NCBI GenBank assembly: GCA_002344825.1
Contig: DDUN01000018.1
Span: 1-54,713 of the forward strand
Source: Candidatus Multiplicimicrobium inquinatum
Lineage (GTDB): Bacteria > Omnitrophota > Omnitrophia > Omnitrophales > Aquincolibacteriaceae
DNA: 54,713 bases
Direction: 5' to 3'
Positions 30,134 through 38,555 of the stretch are shown piece by piece. How positions within the stretch are numbered: position 1 is the stretch's first letter; each line of letters begins with the position of its first letter. The notes below the pieces were generated by a model. It made no database searches. It was given only the letters and a program-made list of their open reading frames with translations, and was not told the origin of the DNA. Made by a program: the position numbers and the translations under genes.

Positions 30134-30646
30134 TTGTATCCCCTTTTTAAATAATAGGTCGTAACCGTGAACAGACTAAATCGACACAGGCTCTTCGTCA
30201 AACAAAATTACTCAAATGCCGCGGGGCTTTTAAAGAGAAGTTTCCCTTTAACCCTCTTTTCACCTCGGGCCGGTGGGGCCGTGTCCTGTTTGTTTTTTGT
30301 CGGCTGCTCTCTCGGCTTCGTGAAAGTCTAAGCTTATTCAAGCCGAGTCTCTCCGCTAAAGCGGTCTCTCAACTTGAATAAGCAAGACTTTCTACTTCAG
30401 CACCGCAGACTCCAAAAGAACAAATCAGGACGGAAATTTAAAACCTCTTTTTTGATCCAGGAAAGCAATGTTTTGCGGCATGGCGGAAATAAATAATTCC
30501 TTAAAAATAAAATCGATTATTTACTGAGCGGCAGGTGTTTTTGAATGAAATCTTTTATTCAAAAAACACCGTAGCAAAAGATGCTTTCCGGAGCCTAGCG
30601 GCTCTGGAGCTAAATGGTCTACGACCACAAGCGCCTCGCCGCCAGA
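30134..30646. other. Long non-coding block
   Basis: No credible gene; the frames that stay open here are low-complexity and overlap the structured repeats. The block holds a roughly 150-bp inverted repeat (30280-30433). Near 30601-30640, a degenerate copy of the double-hairpin repeat may remain (GGAGCTAAATGGTCTACGACCAC). Confidence 0.6.
30280..30433. repeat. Large imperfect inverted repeat
   Basis: GTCCTGTTTGTTTTTTG near 30283 pairs with CAAAAGAACAAATCAGGAC ending at 30431. Inside, AAAGTCTAAGCTTATTCAAG (30323-30342) pairs with CTTGAATAAGCAAGACTTT (30373-30391), around the central hairpin CCGCTAAAGCGG. It is nested like a miniature mobile element or structured RNA. No related copy elsewhere in the window. 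Confidence 0.6.
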
Positions 30647-30769
30647 AAGGGTTACTCAAAAAATTCAGCCCCAAGGCGTCAACAAACGCCCGCGGAGGCG
30701 CAGTGAAACCTGCGCCGCACAAGGAAGTGAAGTTGACAACGCTGGGGATGATTTTTTTCAGAAACCCTT
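30647..30769 (+). ncRNA. Folded repeat element, copy 2
   Basis: Same structure as 22732-22857. The outer arms are 30647-30672 and 30744-30769. The middle stem is GTCAAC 30678-30683 with GTTGAC 30732-30737; the inner hairpin is GGCGCAG 30697-30703 with CTGCGCC 30710-30716. Single-stranded parts are better conserved (CTCAAAAA, CCAAGGCG, CGGAGG, GCGCCGCAC, ACAACGC, GGATGA). It ends on the first base of the stop codon of the minus-strand glycosyltransferase gene. Confidence 0.65.
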
Positions 30770-32403
30770 CAGCGTTTTTTATCCGACACCCAAAACTCCA
30801 TATACTTCGCAAGCATCAGACGGGTTTGGGCTTCCAGCGCGGGTAAAGCACTGAAAAAGATCGCAACCAGCGGAATCGCCAACCACTCTAAAGCATGCAC
30901 GGCACGGCGAAAAAATGAATACTTTATTTTGGCTTTGGGAAGCAGCATCAAGCTGAGAACGATCGTTGTCAGGAGTGAAACAGAAGCCAAGTTAAAAATA
31001 ATTCCCGAAATGCGCGGAGCGGTGTAGTAAATCACCGAATCCGAAAATTCACGACTTGTGAAAAAAGGCGGAAGCCATCCGATAACTCCCAAAATAAAAG
31101 GCCAAGTCGCCCAGGCAATATGCCCTTCAAAAAGCTTACATCCGTGACGCAATCGTTCAAAAATCGGTATTTTTTTTGACTGCAAAAATCCGCGTGTCAC
31201 GATCGGAAAATTCTCGACGCCCCATGCCCACCGGCGTTTTTGTTTATAAACACTGACACAAGTTTGCCACCAGCCGCCCGCATTCACCACGTCCATGGAA
31301 AGCGTCGTAAACATCGGCACGGTACGATAATCTCCGTCATAGTGGAAAAAAGCTTTCCAAAAAATTGCGGAATCATCGGAAACCATATCCACCGGCCAAT
31401 AGCCCACTTCCACTAACGCTTTGAAGCTCATGCTGTGACTTGAAAAAGTCACAAGCCTATCGGGATGCGAAGCTTCCGTCAGCTGGAAAAAAGAAGCTCC
31501 TGTTTCCAAGATGCGGGCAAACCCGGGCACATCCCAAATATTATTGTGATAAACCGGAATAGGCTGAAAACTGGCACGCTGACGGTCAGGAAAAACCATA
31601 AAGCAATAAGTCAAACACGCGAAATAATCAAAACTCACAACCGTATCCGCGTCAAAACAGGAAACGATCACTTGCTCCGGCGCAATACTTCTCGAAACTA
31701 AAACCTGATGAGCTGCTTTGGCGGCAAAAGACGCGTTGGCTCCTTTTACGCGCGCCTCTCCTTCCAAACCGTCGGGATGCTTTACAATTAAAAAATCAAA
31801 AAAACGATTGCCATATTTAGCCTGCAGGGCAAACGCGGCTTCATGCACGGCTTTTTCAGCCCGTTCTTCCACGGCCAAAACAACAAAAATCTGCTTGGGT
31901 GAAAAACTTCCCTGAACAAAACTTTGGATGCTCGGCTCAAGAATTTCGGCGGTCTCTTTCAAAATGGGCACGATTACCAAATGGTAAATATCCGCTGAAA
32001 GCGGAGGTGGACTGGAAGCAGCGCGCAAGCGTTTCAACTCCTTTTGAAAAATAGATTCCGAAATTTTACTTTTCCATCCTGAAGCTGCCCCGGAACCGGA
32101 CAAAGCTCCGTTGCGCATAAAATCATCAACCTTTCGAACCCGCTCAAGCCAATTTGTTTTATCTTCAAGCGACAAGCGCGTATACGAAAGCATCAAAAAC
32201 AACGTGAGATAAAAAAGCCTCAGCAGCCAATAAAACTCAAACACGATAATAATGATCGCGGCGCAAACGGGCTGAAAAACAGAAAGCAAGATCAACCCGA
32301 TTAAAATACTCCAACTGGTGAGCCCCGGAAGAATCTCCAGCGCGCGCTCAAATACACGAGCCCCGCCGCTTAATTTTCTGCGTGAAAAATGAAATTGGCT
32401 CAT
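30769..32403 (-). CDS. Family-2-type glycosyltransferase, membrane-bound
   Basis: 544 aa. Two N-terminal transmembrane segments (about 28-75) precede a GT-A domain with VVSCFDADTVVSFDYFA (DxD metal site), DMVSDDSAIFWKAFF (acceptor-site acidic residues) and YKQKRRWAWGVENFP, equivalent to the QxxRW motif of processive glycosyltransferases. Several transmembrane segments follow at the C-terminus. It would build a polysaccharide from a nucleotide-sugar at the inner membrane; the product is unknown. The ATG at 32403 overlaps the PEGA gene stop by 4 bp (ATGA), so the two proteins are made together. Confidence 0.9.
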   Translation of the reverse strand: MSQFHFSRRKLSGGARVFERALEILPGLTSWSILIGLILLSVFQPVCAAIIIIVFEFYWLLRLFYLTLFLMLSYTRLSLEDKTNWLERVRKVDDFMRNGALSGSGAASGWKSKISESIFQKELKRLRAASSPPPLSADIYHLVIVPILKETAEILEPSIQSFVQGSFSPKQIFVVLAVEERAEKAVHEAAFALQAKYGNRFFDFLIVKHPDGLEGEARVKGANASFAAKAAHQVLVSRSIAPEQVIVSCFDADTVVSFDYFACLTYCFMVFPDRQRASFQPIPVYHNNIWDVPGFARILETGASFFQLTEASHPDRLVTFSSHSMSFKALVEVGYWPVDMVSDDSAIFWKAFFHYDGDYRTVPMFTTLSMDVVNAGGWWQTCVSVYKQKRRWAWGVENFPIVTRGFLQSKKIPIFERLRHGCKLFEGHIAWATWPFILGVIGWLPPFFTSREFSDSVIYYTAPRISGIIFNLASVSLLTTIVLSLMLLPKAKIKYSFFRRAVHALEWLAIPLVAIFFSALPALEAQTRLMLAKYMEFWVSDKKR

Positions 32404-33839
32404 TTTAAAGTCTCAATTTCTTTTTCACGAATTAAAGCCAATGGAACTTCCATCACTTTCCACTTCGGAATCAATTCAAGCGACATAAGGTGCCCGGTAT
32501 TTTTATCCAGATAAAAAACCTCTCCGGAATCATCGCTGTAAAATGCCTGGCTTCCGTTTTTGACTTCGAAAAGTTCATACACCAGCGGGTCGGCAAAAGC
32601 TTGCGGCTCAAGCAAATAGACTTTATTTTGATCCTGATAAACAACATAAGCTCCGTCATGAGCCCAAAACGCGGTTTGAATCCGGCGCCCCCCCTCTAAA
32701 AGAGTCTTTTTGGTAATTTCAAGCGCGGGGGCACCCATAGCCGGTTTATGAGAAATCCACTCAGCGGAACCCACTGCCGTCTCGGTCCAATAAAGAAGTT
32801 TTTGATTTTTTTTATCAAACTGAACCCCTTGAACTTTTTCATCAGCAATAATTCTCGGAGGATGATTCGTAACCAGTCGCCCTTTCGCGGTCAAAAAGAA
32901 AACCATATCAGGCGATACGGGAATAATTTCAATCTCGCCCTCTTCTCCCAAAAAGCTGTCGGCATCCTTCCAGATCGCCTTAGGAGATTTCCCCGTAACA
33001 TCAATGCTTAAAAAATCTTGCCCGGAAAAATAAAGCACCCGGCGATTATCCACCGCGTAGCCGCGGACTCCGGATAAAAAATCAGATGCGTTTTTTTGAT
33101 ATAAATCAGCGCGTTTTAATTCGTTCTCCTGCCGCATAAAAAGATACCGCTCATCACGCTCATCCCACTTGACCTGCTTTGGGTTAAAATCTTTCTCCGC
33201 TCCGGTCCATGAAACCCCTGACTCTTCCTCTCCCGTTTTAGCCAATCGAACCTGAATTTTACCGTCAAATTTTCCGATTCCGAGCACGGCCAAACTCCCG
33301 GGCGAAATAAACAGATTTTCAGGGAAATGGCTTTTGAGCTCCGGTGCGGTAAAAAGGGGATATCTCTTTTTTGATTTCCAATCATAAATTTCAACCGGCC
33401 CTGAATCACCGTCTTTCTGTAAGAGTAAATGATGCGTTGCCGGAATTGAAATGAGCCGATCATAAGTCTGTAAAATATGCGTTTTCCAATCAGGCTGCCG
33501 CGGGCGCAGCAAAACACTTCCTAAAACAGTTGCCTTGCCTGCTTCAACAGGAACATTACGAGCCCATGGGAAATAATCTTTCAGCACGAGGCGAATCGGG
33601 TAATGCCCGGGCATAAGATCACGGATAATGGAAGGTGTGGTTTCGCGGTAGCGGCGTCCACCCACGTAAATAGCTGCTCCCGGAGGCGCGGTCGATAAAA
33701 AAATCAATCCGGACTGAACAATTCCCTGCTCAGAGCCGGCTTTAAAACTATAGCCCAGCGTGTAAAAAACAAGCTGGGGCGCGCCGATCAAAAAAATAGC
33801 CGCAAAAAGAAAAAAGACAGCGCGGCGGAATAACTTCAT
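32400..33839 (-). CDS. PEGA-domain protein with a beta-propeller-like body
   Basis: 479 aa. An N-terminal membrane anchor (MKLFRRAVFFLFAAIFLIGAPQLVFYTLGYSF) is followed by a PEGA domain at about 45-120: IFLSTAPPGAAIYVGGRRYRETTPSIIRDLMPGHYPIRLVLKDYFPW. The rest is beta-rich with repeated Trp/Tyr and Lys motifs (KWDERDERYLFM, DDSGEVFYLDKNTG), resembling a WD or YVTN propeller. PEGA proteins are surface or periplasmic and often tied to polysaccharide or S-layer handling. Translationally coupled to the glycosyltransferase downstream. Confidence 0.85.
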   Translation of the reverse strand: MKLFRRAVFFLFAAIFLIGAPQLVFYTLGYSFKAGSEQGIVQSGLIFLSTAPPGAAIYVGGRRYRETTPSIIRDLMPGHYPIRLVLKDYFPWARNVPVEAGKATVLGSVLLRPRQPDWKTHILQTYDRLISIPATHHLLLQKDGDSGPVEIYDWKSKKRYPLFTAPELKSHFPENLFISPGSLAVLGIGKFDGKIQVRLAKTGEEESGVSWTGAEKDFNPKQVKWDERDERYLFMRQENELKRADLYQKNASDFLSGVRGYAVDNRRVLYFSGQDFLSIDVTGKSPKAIWKDADSFLGEEGEIEIIPVSPDMVFFLTAKGRLVTNHPPRIIADEKVQGVQFDKKNQKLLYWTETAVGSAEWISHKPAMGAPALEITKKTLLEGGRRIQTAFWAHDGAYVVYQDQNKVYLLEPQAFADPLVYELFEVKNGSQAFYSDDSGEVFYLDKNTGHLMSLELIPKWKVMEVPLALIREKEIETLK

Positions 33840-33888
33840 ACGAAAAATCCGCTTAGCTGATTAAAGAAAATATCGCGCCGCATCAGCC

Positions 33889-34635
33889 TTAAACATTATT
33901 CAGCTTTTCCATCAGCTTGCCCAGCTTTTCGCCGACTTCCCCGCCAACACCTTTGAGCAAAACATCAAAGTTTTCTGTCAGTGACGACATACCTACTTTT
34001 TTAAGAATGAAAAAAGCGAGCTGTTTAACAACACTGGCGACATTAGTAACATCCTTGAAAGATTGGTTGCGCACACCCAAACTATACTCTTTGACTGAAG
34101 CCGGAGTCACACCGGAATCAACATACCGCGCTTTATCCAAATCAAGCACAACCTCATCAATTTGAACCGTAAACGCAGGCTGGGAGGGCTTCCCGGGCTT
34201 AGCCGGCTCCGAAGGAGCAGGCTTAGTTTGAGGCTCTTCTTGCGGCTTGGCCGATTCTTGTTTTTTTGGCTGACTTTGCATGACTTTCAATTCAAGCAAG
34301 TTGATTTTATTTCCGGCGCCCTTTTCAATGGTAGCTTCTTCCATCGCGAGCTTGATTCTTTTCACATGAATTCGGCCCTTAAACAACGCGCCAATATCGA
34401 TCGAAACCGAAGCTTCAGGAATGGAGGCAAGGCGTTTTTCCTGGAAACCCGCGGGATTTCCGATAACCAGTCCATAAATGCCGGTTTCGGAACCCAATTT
34501 AAGCCCGCCGATTTTTACCGGCGCGCCCAGCACATTCGTGAGCACGGAAGCCAAAATAACCTTAGCAAATATCACCGCCGTAAAAACGAGAATGATCACG
34601 GCAAAAAATACGATTCCGATTAGCTTTTTAATCAT
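33889..34635 (-). CDS. Short AsmA-like / DUF748-type envelope protein
   Basis: 248 aa. One N-terminal transmembrane helix (MIKKLIGIVFFAVIILVFTAVIFAKVI) is followed by an AsmA-type segment (LGAPVKIGGLKLGSETGIYGLVIGNPAGFQ, then ASVSIDIGALFKGRIHVKRIKLAMEEATIEKG). A proline/lysine/glutamate linker at about 120-150 leads to a second domain and an amphipathic end. AsmA proteins act in outer-membrane lipid or protein traffic; this member is much shorter than E. coli AsmA. It lies upstream of the PEGA gene in the same direction (49 bp). Shine-Dalgarno GAGGGG. Confidence 0.8.
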   Translation of the reverse strand: MIKKLIGIVFFAVIILVFTAVIFAKVILASVLTNVLGAPVKIGGLKLGSETGIYGLVIGNPAGFQEKRLASIPEASVSIDIGALFKGRIHVKRIKLAMEEATIEKGAGNKINLLELKVMQSQPKKQESAKPQEEPQTKPAPSEPAKPGKPSQPAFTVQIDEVVLDLDKARYVDSGVTPASVKEYSLGVRNQSFKDVTNVASVVKQLAFFILKKVGMSSLTENFDVLLKGVGGEVGEKLGKLMEKLNNV

Positions 34636-34721
34636 AAAGACCCCTCTTTAAAGAGTTAAATAAATTGCGAGGTGAACAGGTTAAGCTTGTTTGTATTGAA
34701 TGTCAAACGGACATAAAAGCA

Positions 34722-36626
34722 TCAATCTTGGCTCCGTCCGCCAAGATTTTTCGCCAAAAAAGATTCCGCCGCGGCATAAAATCGAAACTGATTTTCCGGA
34801 CGCGCAAATCCATGCCCCTCATCCGGAAAAAGAAGATACTGATGCTCAATTTTATGCTTTTGAAGCGCCTCAACGATTTGCTCTGACTCTGCTTTTTTGA
34901 CACGAGGATCATTCGCGCCTTGCGCGATCAGCATCGGAATACGGATCTTTTCGGCAGAAAAAAGCGGGGAGCGTTTTTTTAAAAAATCAGCGTCTTGATC
35001 CGGATGTCCGACCCGATGATAAACGTTCGCGGCTTCATTTGACCAGTAAGGCGGCATGGATTTTAAAAATGAAATCAAATTACTGGGGCCGACCACCGCA
35101 ATAGCCGCGCGGAAAAGATCGGGTGTAAAAGCTGCGCCGGCTAATGCCGCATAACCGCCGTAAGAAGCTCCGTAAATCGCGATTTTTTTCGGGTCGGCAA
35201 TCCCTTCATCAATGGCCCATTGAACGGCATCCGTTAAATCATCCTGCATTTTTCCGCCCCACTCCCGATTACCGGCATTCACAAAAGCTTTACCGTAAGT
35301 CGTTGACCCTCGAAAATTAATTTGCAGCACGGCATAGCCGCGGTTCGCCAGCCATTGCACCGACGAATCATAACGCCACATATCACGGCTCCAGGGACCG
35401 CCATGAACTTTCAAAACCATGGGGGCCGGTTTTTTTTTGCCGGCAGGCAAAGTCAGATAACCGTTCAGTTTCAATCCATCGCGCGACTGAAAGCTGACCG
35501 GCTGCATGGCGGATAATCTGAATTTTTTCAGATCAGGATACTGCTCAAACAAAAATGTTTCCGTCTTAGATGCGCGGTTATAAAGAAAATAAGCCGCGGG
35601 CTGAATATCCGATTCAACACGTAAAATCCAAAAACGGTCAGCATCATCACGGCTTGCGATTGAAAAAAATCCGGGGTGATTCTTTCCGATTAAGTTTAAA
35701 TCCGCGCGAATGGCCTCATCCAAAATATCCCATTCCGGTTTTTCGCGAAAATAGATCGCGGCTTGCGGCTCATCCGTTTCGGGATTCAGCAAAACCTGAA
35801 CCACATCATAGTCCGGATTTTGTGACAACATCTGCTTCTTGCCCGAGGCTCTTTCCAGTTTGACCAGCCGCCCGGCGGAAAAATCACGTGAATCAATCAA
35901 AAAAAGATCTTTAGCGTCTTTCGAAAAACCGATCACTCCGCAGGAAAGATTGTCTTCTACTCCCCATTCGGCAGTCGGCTTCCACTCGGAAGCTTCCGTA
36001 TCCCGGGTAAAAACCTGATAGCCGCCCTTACCGTCAGCAATAACCTGACCCAATACACTCAGCCGAGAATCAGCAATCCAACGCGACACTGAACCGGAAT
36101 TTTTCGCGGCAAGCTCTATATTGCCTGTTTTCCAGGCCAGTCGATAAACATCATAAACTTTCGGGTTGTCGCGGTTCATCGCGATCAAAATCTGCTCGGG
36201 AGTCTCTTTGTCGGTTTGAAGGATTTGCACGCGCGTTCCGGGAAAAGGGGTCAAATCACGCGTCTCCGCGGTTTCGGAATCGACTAAGAAAAGATGCGTA
36301 TTTTCATCACCGCCTTCATCCTGCAGAAAAAATAAATGGCGGCTATCCTGCGCCCAAAAATACTGCCGTATGCCCCTCACCCGGTCTTGTGTGATAACAC
36401 GGTCTTCGCCGCCGTCAACCTGCCTCAGCCAAATATTTAAAACGCCTTCATCGGGGGCAAGATAAGCAATAGTTTGGCCGTTCGGAGAAATTTGCGGATT
36501 GGCTTTTACCGGATTTCCAAAAAGCACTTCGCGCGGAATCAACAGTTCTTTTGGAATGGAAAACAAAGAGAATGCGGTCATAATCAGTAAAACTCCCGCT
36601 AAAATAAATAAGATTTTCATGCGCAT
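34722..36626 (-). CDS. S9-family prolyl oligopeptidase (acylaminoacyl-peptidase-like)
   Basis: 634 aa. An N-terminal hydrophobic segment (FILAGVLLIMTAFSLF) is followed by a beta-propeller to about residue 370. The alpha/beta-hydrolase domain contains the nucleophile motif GASYGGYAALAGA, Asp in AQGANDPRVKKAES and His in PDEGHGF. The order matches subfamily S9C (acylaminoacyl-peptidase / dipeptidyl-peptidase-like). It probably cleaves short peptides in the periplasm or at the membrane. Single gene. Confidence 0.93.
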   Translation of the reverse strand: MRMKILFILAGVLLIMTAFSLFSIPKELLIPREVLFGNPVKANPQISPNGQTIAYLAPDEGVLNIWLRQVDGGEDRVITQDRVRGIRQYFWAQDSRHLFFLQDEGGDENTHLFLVDSETAETRDLTPFPGTRVQILQTDKETPEQILIAMNRDNPKVYDVYRLAWKTGNIELAAKNSGSVSRWIADSRLSVLGQVIADGKGGYQVFTRDTEASEWKPTAEWGVEDNLSCGVIGFSKDAKDLFLIDSRDFSAGRLVKLERASGKKQMLSQNPDYDVVQVLLNPETDEPQAAIYFREKPEWDILDEAIRADLNLIGKNHPGFFSIASRDDADRFWILRVESDIQPAAYFLYNRASKTETFLFEQYPDLKKFRLSAMQPVSFQSRDGLKLNGYLTLPAGKKKPAPMVLKVHGGPWSRDMWRYDSSVQWLANRGYAVLQINFRGSTTYGKAFVNAGNREWGGKMQDDLTDAVQWAIDEGIADPKKIAIYGASYGGYAALAGAAFTPDLFRAAIAVVGPSNLISFLKSMPPYWSNEAANVYHRVGHPDQDADFLKKRSPLFSAEKIRIPMLIAQGANDPRVKKAESEQIVEALQKHKIEHQYLLFPDEGHGFARPENQFRFYAAAESFLAKNLGGRSQD

Positions 36627-36674
36627 GCCGGTTAGTTTAACCTAAAAGTCGAAGCGCGCGGCCGTGACGAAAAT

Positions 36675-37544
36675 CTAACGCTGCGCCGCGGCGAAGGCGG
36701 ATTGAATAAGCGATGACGGCGTACGTTTTAAATCCCAAGCCAAACCAAGTTTCGAGAGAAGAAAAATAGCCCATTTCGTCGGGTCCCAATAGTGCCAGCG
36801 AATGCCATTACGGTAATCATTGGGAAATTTATGATGATAACTGTGATAGCCCTCACCGTTAGTGATAATCGCTCCCAACCAATGATCGCGGGCAGATTCT
36901 TCACGATTAAATTCATTGTCACCGATCATATGCGCGTAAGAGTTAATAAAAAACGCGGAGTTCATGACGAGAAACATGCGCAGACAAACCGACATTAAAA
37001 AAGCGCCCAGTAAGTGTCCGGTTGCCCAGCCGATCGCAAGCGGCAAAAAAATGCCGGCGGTAACCGACCATAAATCAATGTACTTGTGCTGATGCATCAC
37101 TAATTTGCTTTGCATCAAATCTTTCACGTTGTCCCAATTAACGGCGTGCTTATAGAAAATAATCCAGCCAATATGGCAATACCAAAATCCGCGCTTAGAA
37201 TTATGCGGATCCAACGGTGTATCCGTAAATTGATGATGCTGACGATGCTGGGAAGCCCACTTTAAAGCAGACTCTTCGTAAGTGGCCGCACCAAAAAACA
37301 ACAAAAGAAAACGGACAAAGTTATTGGTTTTATAAGTCACATGCGAGAAAAGACGGTGGTAGCCCATCGTAATGGAAAAGCTGGTCGCGAAAAAATAAAA
37401 GGTAAAAAGCAAAATCTCAGAAAGAGCCAGTCCATGATGATAAATATAAATAGGCGTCCCGATCACGCCGCATGAAATCAGCACCGTAAACAACACCACA
37501 CCCGCCCATTTTGTGACTCTCTTCGGAGGCCCGTAATCGCCCAT
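36675..37544 (-). CDS. Acyl-CoA (delta-9-type) fatty-acid desaturase
   Basis: 289 aa, membrane-bound di-iron desaturase making unsaturated fatty acids with oxygen. Three His boxes are intact: HRLFSH in GYHRLFSHVTYKT, HRQHH, and HSYHH in GEGYHSYHHKFPNDYRNG; four transmembrane segments surround them. Shine-Dalgarno AAGGAGAG. Need for oxygen suggests an aerobic or microaerobic organism, in line with haem synthesis. Confidence 0.94.
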   Translation of the reverse strand: MGDYGPPKRVTKWAGVVLFTVLISCGVIGTPIYIYHHGLALSEILLFTFYFFATSFSITMGYHRLFSHVTYKTNNFVRFLLLFFGAATYEESALKWASQHRQHHQFTDTPLDPHNSKRGFWYCHIGWIIFYKHAVNWDNVKDLMQSKLVMHQHKYIDLWSVTAGIFLPLAIGWATGHLLGAFLMSVCLRMFLVMNSAFFINSYAHMIGDNEFNREESARDHWLGAIITNGEGYHSYHHKFPNDYRNGIRWHYWDPTKWAIFLLSKLGLAWDLKRTPSSLIQSAFAAAQR

Positions 37545-37709
37545 AAACTCTCCTTAAAACGCTAAAAATGTAGGCAAAGAATAGCGTTCTCAGCCCTAAA
37601 TAGCAAGCGCAGAGAGGCGCCTACCCCTTTGACACTTTCTTAAAAAAGATGCGTCTAAGCTATTAAGAAACAAAGGCCAATCCGGCCGTTTTAAAAAGGA
37701 GTTCAAGTT

Positions 37710-38498
37710 ATGAACGCGCTTTCACGCAAGCAAGGTCTCGTTTACGGTTTGATCACGGGAGTTCTCATTTTAAGCACCTCCACGGACGCATTCGCAAGGC
37801 CGCCTGAGCATGGTCATGAGCGAAGCCGTTTTCGTGAACCGCACTTTCACGGCCCATCGCATCGACCCTTTTATTATCCAAGATTACCGAGAGGATACTT
37901 ACCCATTCATATTGCCGGCTTGACTTACTATTACTCGGAAGGACTTTATTATCAGTCAACCCAGTCGGGATATGTCATTGTATCGGCTCCGCGCGGAGCG
38001 GTGATTCGAAGTTTGCCCTCCAGACATAAAGTCATCGTGCATGATGACACCGACTATTACTATTACAACAACACCTATTACATTCAGGAACCGGCGGGTT
38101 ACTCGGTCGTAAGTCCCCCGGCTCAGGTTGTTGCTTCCAATCCGCAGGCTTCGGAAGCGCCTGAAAAATCGGTAGTAATCAACGTTCCGAATGCCAATGG
38201 AAGTTATATGCCGATCACATTACAAAAATACAGCGACGGGTATACCGGCCCAAACGGTGAATTTTACCCGGACTATCCGACGGTTGAACAACTGAAAGCG
38301 ATGTATTCAAAGTCTTCTTCCGAAGCGGGCGCGCCCGAAAAAGAAGAAGAGTTTGAATACAATATTCCGAATAAAAACGGAAGCTTTACCAAAGTCAAAA
38401 TTCTAAAATCAAGCGAAGGTTTTGTGGGGCCGGAAGGCGAATTTTACCCATCAAAGCCGACATTGGCTCAGCTGAAGGTTATGTACGCCAAAGACTAA
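37710..38498 (+). CDS. Secreted DUF6515-like protein with two C-terminal repeats
   Basis: 262 aa with a signal peptide (LVYGLITGVLILSTSTDAFA). A His/Pro/Arg-rich stretch (PPEHGHERSRFREPHFHGPSHRP) precedes a Tyr-rich segment (LPRGYLPIHIAGLTYYYSEGLYY, SAPRGAVIRSLPS) that fits DUF6515. Two tandem repeats of about 45 aa, each xxIPNxNGSxxxIxLxKxSxGxxGPxGEFYPxxPTxxQLKxMY, form the C-terminus, at about 150-200 and 212-260. The His-rich part may bind metal. Shine-Dalgarno AAGGAG. Convergent with the P-ATPase gene. Confidence 0.82.
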   Translation: MNALSRKQGLVYGLITGVLILSTSTDAFARPPEHGHERSRFREPHFHGPSHRPFYYPRLPRGYLPIHIAGLTYYYSEGLYYQSTQSGYVIVSAPRGAVIRSLPSRHKVIVHDDTDYYYYNNTYYIQEPAGYSVVSPPAQVVASNPQASEAPEKSVVINVPNANGSYMPITLQKYSDGYTGPNGEFYPDYPTVEQLKAMYSKSSSEAGAPEKEEEFEYNIPNKNGSFTKVKILKSSEGFVGPEGEFYPSKPTLAQLKVMYAKD

Positions 38499-38513
38499 GA
38501 TACCGAAGATACC

Positions 38514-38555
38514 AAGGAGGCTCCTGCCAAAAGCGGGAGCCTCCTTATTTTTTTG
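38514..38555 (+). terminator. Bidirectional terminator between the convergent DUF6515-like and ATPase genes
   Basis: AAGGAGGCTCC / GGAGCCTCCTT stem with an 11-nt loop, followed by ATTTTTTT on the plus strand. It overlaps the ATPase stop codon. Confidence 0.88.

Noticed and set aside
30535..30846. Open frames on both strands through the folded element
   Set aside because: They read through palindromic DNA and into the glycosyltransferase gene in the wrong direction; no start signal or family.
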